This document shows positions 57,276 to 64,000 of a stretch of 64,000 nucleotides of DNA, piece by piece (position 1 is the first letter of the stretch; each line of letters starts with the position of its first letter). The stretch spans positions 1 through 64,000 of the forward strand of contig JASANG010002430.1 in assembly GCA_030248215.1 (NCBI GenBank), in the 5' to 3' direction. The stretch is from Enoplolaimus lenunculus. Lineage: Eukaryota > Nematoda > Enoplea > Enoplida > Thoracostomopsidae. The position numbers and the translations under genes were made by a program. The notes beneath the pieces were generated by a model. It did no database searches. It was not told where the DNA came from and saw nothing but the letters and a program-made list of their open reading frames with translations.

Positions 57276-58159
57276 CAATTTTTACCCTCAGAAAATGTTT
57301 TGTGATAAAATGATAAGGTCCTTACCTTACTATTTTTGCGTTTCATAACATTTGCCAGCCTGCCCCTCCCGTCAGAAAGTTGAATTAAAAAGGCAAATGT
57401 ACAACTTTCAAAAAAGAAAGTTCAATAGTTAACCAGAAATGTTATCATAATTTTCAAGAAAACGATGGCGTTTTGCTGCGAAAATATACCATCGAGAGAC
57501 CTAGGTGTACACAGTAATGTTGTGCATCGGCCAGAAACCGGCCAGCCGGCCAAAGGTGCCTACGACCAGTAATTCCTTATCACAGAAAAAGCTAAAAACA
57601 TTGTGACATCAAAAATTTAATATCTTTAATATATTTAGACTTCGATTCTAAAACTTTTAGCTGTATTCTGAAAGGATGCCTGCTGTAATCATCATGGTTA
57701 ATGTTCAGATTGAATCACTAGTTGAAACTATTTTGATAGTAGTTGTATTTTGAACAGTTCGTGTGGTGAGATAAAGCGCTTCAGATGGTCTGGGTTCCAC
57801 TGCGTTTTATCAAATATAGTGAAATCTTCCACTGGAGTATATATAAATATTTTTGAAATGAATTACACCACCTCAGAATTTTTCACCGATCACTGAGGAT
57901 TTTGAAAAGTGAAAATTTTATAGTTTGGTTCAACATAAATGAAGTTAGTTCAATTTTGAGTTTTGTTTATTTGCGATGGCTACGAGTTGTGCCTACGTTT
58001 CAAATTTTAGAATGGGTCAGAACAGGAGTCATTGCCGCAAAATGTCAGAAACATATAGGTGTAATGTAAATAGCGCCGCAGGTCAATTTGTTAGGTGTAG
58101 GTACTCCGGACACAATTTGCTCACTTAAATTGCTAAGGCCAAACGGGTCGAGTTGACGA
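57276..58159. other. No supported gene; one GGCC palindrome cluster
   Basis: GGCCAGAAACCGGCCAGCCG at about 57529-57548 is self-complementary. The rest is AT-rich. Confidence 0.4.
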
Positions 58160-58385
58160 ATCAACCTCCCCTGGCTACACCCTTGTTTATTGTATATAAA
58201 TAAATTTACTAGGCAACCACTCACCTATAACCCTAAACAGGATGGGGGCTTCCGCCCCCCAAACCCCTCGCAGAGAGCGATTCTCACAGTAAAAACGCCA
58301 AACACAGTTATTTTGGGCAGTTGTCAACCCCTGAAACCCCCTGGCTACGCTCCTGTTTATTGTATATAAATAAATTTATACGTAT
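58160..58385. repeat. Direct repeat pair of 40-45 bp flanking a C-rich core
   Basis: CCCCTGGCTACACCCTTG and CCCCTGGCTACGCTCCTG are each followed by TTTATTGTATATAAATAAAT, about 162 bp apart, around GGGGGCTTCCGCCCCCC. The ends resemble the GTAGCCA elements at 45285. Possibly two element ends. Confidence 0.6.
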
Positions 58386-58871
58386 TAAGCAGGAGTGTTT
58401 TGATTGCTGGTACGCCTACGCTGCACTCCTACATGTTGTGACGGGCAGCGGGACGGCCCTCAACATAACATGAGCCAATATTTTGATCATTAAACGCTTC
58501 GTTGTGTCAGGTGTAGCAAATGTTTGGAAGGATTGTTAAATATTTTGGTTTTACGCTTATTTTATACGAAATCTCAGCATTGTTGTCATCTAAATTGTAT
58601 CAAAAGTTAAAAAGAAACGCACCAAACAACTAAACTTTGTAAAAATATGCAACATTTCAGTACCGAAATGGCCGGAACATCCGTCAAAAATTCTTTCGGA
58701 GCTGTAGGCAGACCTCCGGTTGTAGCCGGATACTATTGAATTTGTTCACAGTTAACGTATATTTCTTAATGAGGTGATTTCTTTGTTAAATTACTGAGCC
58801 TAAAAGAATTGGTATAGCTACTATTTAAACAGACTTACCACATTAAAAATAAATTACCCCGGAAAAACGAA
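58386..58871. other. No supported gene
   Basis: A relic of the CAGGGT family's sub-terminal text (CAGACCTCCGGTTGTAGCCGG) lies near 58709. Otherwise nothing. Confidence 0.35.
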
Positions 58872-58995
58872 AAAAATGGAACGTTTATCTGCGGGATTGT
58901 AATAGAGTAAGCTCAAGCTCTAATAGAACATTTGTCCTTAGGCTTAGGCTTAGGAATATGGTTATACTACTGCTACGAACCTGTTCCGTACACTT
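58872..58995 (+). repeat. TTAGGC-rich element, short copy
   Basis: GGAACGTTTATCTGCGGGAT, TAATAGAGTAAGCTCAAGC, TTAGGCTTAGGCTTAGGAAT, TACTACTGCTACGAACCTG. Confidence 0.7.
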
Positions 58996-60142
58996 ATCCG
59001 AAAGTTACCAGGTCTATCACCAACTGATAATAAGTGCCATATATAATTGAAAATATTGTCACAAAGACTTTAGTGTTTTATCTGCCCAACCGACGTATAT
59101 CGCTAAAAATTAGTTATTTTGCGTTTATAATTTATTTCTGTAATAATGCTGTGTTAATTGGCGAATTAGACGCACTGAGACATTAATCTTGTTTCTCGCA
59201 ATTTATCATATGAGTTTTAATCTAAAAAATATTAATTTTAACTTTTGAGCAACCAAAATTGCATTTATATGGCATGACTATAATATATCTAAAAACCAAC
59301 ACAAACCGTACCTACCGTGAACTGAAGTTTAGTGATAAGAAAATACAGTTGGTTTCGGATTAATAAACCTTTCTCACATGATGGTATTTTGAAGACGTCG
59401 AGAGTGCAGGTTCTGTATAAAATACCGTACCACAGCATGATTTTATCATGAAATAGATCAAATGAAATGGGTATATTCTTGGCTTTAGTGGCAATTGGGA
59501 ACCGTTAAGGTTAAACTAGGCCGGTTATCGTTTTAGTTGTTAACACGGGAGCACACCAAGGAAAGGTGACATTGTGGATCTCACAAAGTTTACAAGCGGC
59601 ACTACCACATTCGTAAACAGACTAGCAGTTGTTCGTTAAGCCCGGAGCCCCGCGTCCCCAGCTAAATACGGCGGTAAATCGAACACTGCAGTGGTACAAG
59701 CATTCACGCCGGCAGTTATGGGCCAGAGGGTGAAACCATCCGTTGAGGTCACTTAGGCAGTTTATATATAGGTAGGTATGGAGTAAAAATAGGATAGTTT
59801 GCAACTAGAAGTAACTCATGTAAAAATTTGTTCATTAGACCACGTTTTGCACACCCTAACATCAATATTCTGTTAGAGACCATCGGTGGAGTATTCCAGT
59901 TTAAATTAAACTTATAACTTTTTAATCTTAGACAGACGTCGTATAAAAGGTCACAAGTTGGTTTTATATCTGATATATGTTGGTGTTGGTACAAATATTA
60001 AAATCGCTCTTGATGATAAAGTTAGAGGGCCTATCGGACTACAGAATAGGTGGTTTTTGAAAACTTTTTGCAAATGGTCAATGTACACTGCCGAAAACGA
60101 ACTGTTTATTGCTTGCTTCCGACCGCCTCTATGTCAGACTAG
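58996..60142. other. No supported gene
   Basis: A minus-strand 81-codon frame (59749-59994) reads somewhat like protein (LMLGCAKRGLMNKFLHELLL), but has no start context, splice pair or family match. Confidence 0.4.
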
Positions 60143-60431
60143 GTGGGAACCGGGACATCAGACCTTTCTACTCAGTAGCTAGAAAAGCGGGCCTCCGGAG
60201 CGGGGATCGAACTGTCAGCCTACGGACCCATAAGCGAACACCCTACCATTGCGCCACGTACCCCGCCTCTCCAACCGCATTTTTGTCTACTATGTGGCGA
60301 CCGTGTGCTGCTAGCTAGCAGACATACAGTGCACTGCACTATGTTTCATGTGCACATAACGGACAAACATATCTCACATGCTTACACTCTGTAAGGTTCT
60401 TTCGTCTGTGGGAACCGGGACATCAGACCTT
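60143..60431 (-). mobile_element. tRNA-like insertion flanked by a 24-bp direct repeat
   Basis: A perfect 24-bp direct repeat starting GTGGGAACCGGGACATCAG is at 60143-60166 and 60408-60431. Between, on the minus strand, GTACGTGGCGCAATGGTAGG (A-box-like) and CAGTTCGATCCCCGC (B box), with TTTT downstream, resemble a tRNA (about 60196-60268), but the T-stem does not pair well. A SINE with an unusually long target duplication fits. Confidence 0.55.
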
Positions 60432-61435
60432 AGCATCGTTGTCACCAAATTTTTAGCCGAGAACATTAGGGATTACTCGTCTTATTTTCTTTTATAATTA
60501 TACGTGCTATCTTCAATTTTTGTTTTTGCCTCCATAGAAATTTTATGTTGCAAATATACTGTATTCGAAAAGCTAAAGCAATATGACAAAAAGCGTTGTT
60601 CTATACGGCAATGACGGCTACTGGTTGTGGTTCCATAGGATAAACTACTATTAAGTCCGCCTGAAGTATACCTGAAATGTTTGCTGGCGATATAATTTTA
60701 ATTTGTTTGTTAAAAATCTTTCAGTTACACAAAACAAACTAAATTTCAGTAGTTAACATAAATGTTTCTTATAGTCAAAATATACTTGTTGGTTAATTAC
60801 TAATAGATAATGGAATTAATATTCTTCGCGTTCAAAGTAGAATTACTGAAACTGTATTAAAGCGTATTTTTTGCTTTTATAAAGCAAAGTTTTTAATAGT
60901 GTATTTTTAACTTTTTGCCGTAAAATTGCATATTCGTTCTTCTCAGGTCCGTAGCAATCTCAGCATGGTAGGAGGTCTAGAAAGTTTCCAGGAAGGCCAT
61001 GCAATTGTCAGATACCTTATAAGTGAGGGAACTTTTTTAAAGGGTTAAAACATTTTAAAGGGAGCTGAGCCAATTTTGCATCCTTCTGGCAACCTATTGG
61101 CTTTTTTATAGAAAGATTTGCAATTGTGACTTGGTTTAGGTAAGAAAAACAATCCTATGCGGTTTTAATAAAAATTACTTGTAGGTTAGTCGCGATTTTT
61201 TACTGTTCGCAAAGTCTCGACAAACCAACGCAGCACTGAAATGATTCGAATTTTTACGTGTTAAAGACAATAAATATTGACTTTTCGCTTATTACGATTG
61301 TGCGGTCGTATGGTCTGAATTTTGGCTTGCAAAGTAAAAGCTGCTTCAGTAGTAAAACAGAACTGTTAGATTTCTGATTTTCGCAATTATCTACCGTGTA
61401 TAGAATCACAGCTACATACAGTGCAGAGGTAGGTA
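60432..61435. other. No supported gene
   Basis: AT-rich; chance ORFs only. Confidence 0.45.
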
Positions 61436-61560
61436 GGTGTGTGGGCTTCCCCACATTTAATGGTGGGACCCCATCGTAGAGTGCGATACAAGGGATATCG
61501 GCGCGGGAACTGAGGCTGTCCGAGTTCTCCCCCGGGATTCTCTTTTTGTCAGTTGTGTGA
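61436..61560. other. GC-rich, hairpin-rich block of unknown nature
   Basis: GTGTGGGCTTCCCCACAT forms a perfect short hairpin; GGGAACTGAGG..GAGTTCTCCC forms another. The block stands out in AT-rich DNA. It does not match any snRNA or rRNA I can recall; it could be a structured RNA or a repeat. Confidence 0.3.
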
Positions 61561-62130
61561 ATATTTTATTTCGGGTCCGTTAAAGTATTATTTTAAAAAA
61601 TTTGGGAAGCGAGAAATTTTTTGACAGAAAAGAACCTGAGCGAAACCACTGACATGCTAGGCGCATTTCAAAACTGCGTTAATTTTTGTTTGAACTGGTT
61701 AAGGGGCGGGTCCCTATTTGGGAGATGGGCCCGTAATTGAGAGGGATGAGAATGGCCTCTCCGGTTCAGATTACATGCTACTATCCGTCTCATGCTCCTT
61801 AAAATCACTTATATGGTTAAACCAATTTACATAAAATATATGCACCCCGTCTCTCTGACCCTTTCAGAGGTTGCTTGTTATATTTTATCAGTACAATTCT
61901 TGTTACTCTAAAGCGCCTAAAAGTGTGCATTATCGAACACAGCGTACCAACAATGATAAAATAATGACTTACCTGCAAGCATGTACTATTAATTTTACAA
62001 CGAAAACGCAACATTTTGCCATTGACCAGTTCTCTTGTTATCATCCAGTTAAACTTCAATTTCAATTTCAATCGTTGTGTCCGCAGCTGGTACTACCAAC
62101 GCCGCTACGCTCACGCTCAAAACAACCGTA
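61561..62130. other. Presumed upstream region of the globin-like gene
   Basis: No repeat recognised. Two short overlapping ORFs run on opposite strands, neither supported. Confidence 0.35.
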
Positions 62131-63739
62131 ATGGGACTGATTTGCTCGTGTGGACTTGACAAAAATGAAATCAGCGTTCCGTTTTTGTCAGAAGATGAAA
62201 AATTAGCAATCAAACAATCGTGGTGCGATATGCACAAGCTTAGTCCAGACCTCGATATGATTTTTGTCAAAATGATGGAACATCGAAATCCTTTGGCTCG
62301 ACTAGTGATGGGCGCCGCAAATCAAATGATGTTCGGTCAAGTTGAGGCAAAAATGCGAACACAATTTCGGTCGATTGTCAATTTGTTTCACGGTACTAAT
62401 AGAAGGACAGTGGCTAGGGTGTCCGAGCCTTTCACCGTCGCACCTGCGAGGTGGTTCCACCTCATAAGTGACCACCTGGGGCGTAGGAGTCTTTTCAGTT
62501 AATCCCTCCAGCCCGCGTTTACCCAAAATTGGCTTGATTTTGAAAATTTTTGCATATTTAAGCTTCTCATGACCTCCATGTCTGAATTTGAATTTTGAAA
62601 ATTTCGATTTTTTAAGATCCCAAGGTCCTCCCATGGGACACAAAAAAATTTTTAATTAACCTACCAAAAATTCCAAGTTAGGCGTGGAATGATCCATTCA
62701 AAGTTAGAAGGAGCTCAAACATGCAAAAATCTTAAAATGAAACCATTTTTGGGCAAACGCGGGCTGGGGAAACGGAAAAGACCCTGACGCAGTAGCATAG
62801 CTAAAAATGGGGGCTGGGAACATGCGCGTGAGCACAAGCATGATAAATTGCACGCAAAAAAGAGTTAAATTTCCATAGTTTCAGTATTCGATGGTTATTA
62901 AAACCCAATCGCTGTGTAGCTCGTAGTCACAAACGGGAAAGAAACTTTGGCTCCCCTTTTGACTAAAATTAAATGCCTGACTGTTTAATGTTTTAATTTA
63001 ATTTTTCTATGCAGTTGTTTTGGGCGTAACTTTCTGTTGAGATGGTTACGGGCTTAAAGCGTTCTTCTTTACAGTTAACAGGTGATCCACACTGGGTTGC
63101 ATACTCTGGTCTAAGATTTTTGACTGAAATTAAACGTGATTTTGAGTGTTAGGGCAAAACATTCTGTAGCAATGTAGGGGAAAATTGAGAATGTATAGAA
63201 CAGGGCCTGTAACACTAGTATACGGATTCTCTTTAGCCTAAGCCTAAGTCAAAGCCTAGTCATAACTATAAGCGTACACATATTAAAGCCTATGCCTAAA
63301 AAAATTAGTCTAAAGCGTATGCTTACTCTATTGCAGTCCCGCAGAAATCATTCCACCCCTGATTTTTTCATTGTACGTTTACATTAGTGAATGATGTAAG
63401 TAGGTAAATTTTTGCCAAAATATATTATATACGCAAATGATTTCAGTGCTCATTATGACGTACAATTTGGACGATTCCGAGGTAACCGTATCGTGTGAAC
63501 TTTTCGGCCAAGACGACGCTGAAGAAGAAATTCGAAACGGTGGCGATCGATGTCAAATTCAAGAAGTTTCGCTTTTTTTACAAATGATCGTTGCGCATTT
63601 AATTGAATCTCAACACCAAGAAGTATCACTGATTAACGCGTGGAAAAAACTCGGCACAAATATTATTCGCTCGATGAAAGATGGGGCGTACTGGGCTGAA
63701 GAACGATGGGGCGTTCATTTAAATAATCATCTAGACTGA
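62131..63739 (+). CDS. Globin-like protein with acylation-type N-terminus
   Basis: Two exons, 62131-62392 and 63447-63739, join at phase 1 (CACG|GTACT .. TTTCAG|TG) to give 184 residues. The start is the ATG giving MGLICSCG, chosen over upstream codons because Gly2 with Cys5/Cys7 is the classic dual myristoylation/palmitoylation signal, known in membrane-bound globins. Globin traits: helix-A LSEDEKLAIKQSW (Trp A12), helix-E MRTQFRSIVNLF with Gln at the likely E7 site, YNLDDSE before F, and helix-H NAWKKLGTNIIRSMKDG. The LGxxH motif that carries the proximal heme His reads FGQDDAE, so heme binding is doubtful. An extra exon between the two is possible but not needed. The intron holds a TIR element and a TTAGGC-rich copy. 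Confidence 0.7.
62478..62790. mobile_element. TIR element in the globin-like gene's intron
   Basis: The left end has GAGTCTTTTCAGTTAATCCC then TCCAGCCCGCGTTTACCCAA; the right end, inverted, has TTGGGCAAACGCGGGCTGGG then GAAACGGAAAAGACCCTG. The TIR is about 50 bp with few mismatches. Length is about 310 bp. No transposase. Confidence 0.7.
63195..63372 (-). repeat. TTAGGC-rich element, copy (minus orientation)
   Basis: ATAGAACAGGGCCTGTAAC, AGCCTAAGCCTAAGTCAAAG, AAAAATTAGTCTAAAGCG, GCAGTCCCGCAGAAATCATT, CCACCCCTGA. It ends about 75 bp before the second globin exon. Confidence 0.7.
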
Positions 63740-63799
63740 GGGAATATATAATGTATGCTGGACTGTGGTATATTTTGTTACATGCCCCGTGTTGAAGCG

Positions 63800-63875
63800 T
63801 TACGTATGGCCGAGTGGTATGCTCGATTGGAATTGGTGCCAAATTCATCGGGGTTCCAATCCTAGTTGCAATATA
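63800..63875 (+). tRNA. tRNA-like sequence (Leu/Ser-type A box), probably a pseudogene or SINE head
   Basis: TGGCCGAGTGG (63807-63817) fits the A box of a type II tRNA and GGTTCCAATCC (63852-63862) the B box, at normal spacing. The acceptor arms do not pair and no long variable arm is clear, so a functional tRNA is unlikely. Confidence 0.4.
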
Positions 63876-64000
63876 GTTTTGTGAACACTTGATTGCTTTA
63901 TACAGAAATTTTATGTTGTGTTGATATGTGAATGCTTTTGCGGGTCTTATTTGCATCGGTTTATGAGTATTTAAATATGCAAGAATCCATGGCTAGTGTT

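Noticed and set aside
62077-62130. Upstream start for the globin-like protein
   Set aside because: The extension starts at a GTG and would bury the Gly2/Cys acylation signal.

Overview
This is a eukaryotic, animal-type window: AT-rich, intron-split genes with GT-AG junctions, no operons, and a dense layer of transposon relics. Three genes can be assembled by joining exons in phase and recognised by family: KMT5A/SET8 (histone H4 lysine-20 methyltransferase, minus strand, 15567 to 10903), Bora (Aurora-A/Plk1 mitotic cofactor, plus strand, 19096-33356, eleven exons), and an acylated globin-like protein (plus strand, 62131-63739). An invertebrate metazoan is clear. A nematode is my best guess, because several repeats are rich in TTAGGC-like units, the globin-like protein has a Gln at the E7 position, and introns are repeat-rich. 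That is inference, not proof.

Layout. 1-2595: an unclassified repeat, TIR-element relics and a hAT-like element. 2596-4069: a small four-exon gene of unknown function. 4070-10902: mostly gene-poor, with one possible membrane-protein ORF on the minus strand (6090-6578) and a hAT-like element (7794-8718) that holds a nested Harbinger-like element. 10903-15567: KMT5A, with an apparent -1 frame change at an A-AAA-AAG heptamer. 19096-33356: Bora, whose introns hold a 596-bp tandem duplication, a C-tract TIR element and a decayed antisense LINE with a 2A-like peptide, broken by about 2.3 kb of unrelated DNA. 34-51 kb: almost wholly repeats, with a possible exon or gene relic near 38.1 kb and a possible exon near 49.2 kb. 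51536-54634: a 3.1-kb satellite of about 34 near-identical 89-bp units. 54.6-61.4 kb: gene-poor, with TTAGGC-rich elements, AT microsatellites and a tRNA-like insertion. 61.4-64 kb: the globin-like gene, with a TIR element in its intron, and a tRNA-like sequence.

Bora and KMT5A lie head to head (divergent starts 3.5 kb apart). Both act in cell-cycle control in animals, but nothing here shows co-regulation. The repeats fall into several families, often with visible target duplications: hAT-like CAGGGT elements (8 bp), Harbinger-like elements (TAA), TA-flanked elements carrying a tRNA-like promoter, TTAGGC-rich elements, and SINE-like tRNA-derived units. Exon calls rest on splice motifs, reading phase and remembered family motifs. 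No alignment or transcript was available.
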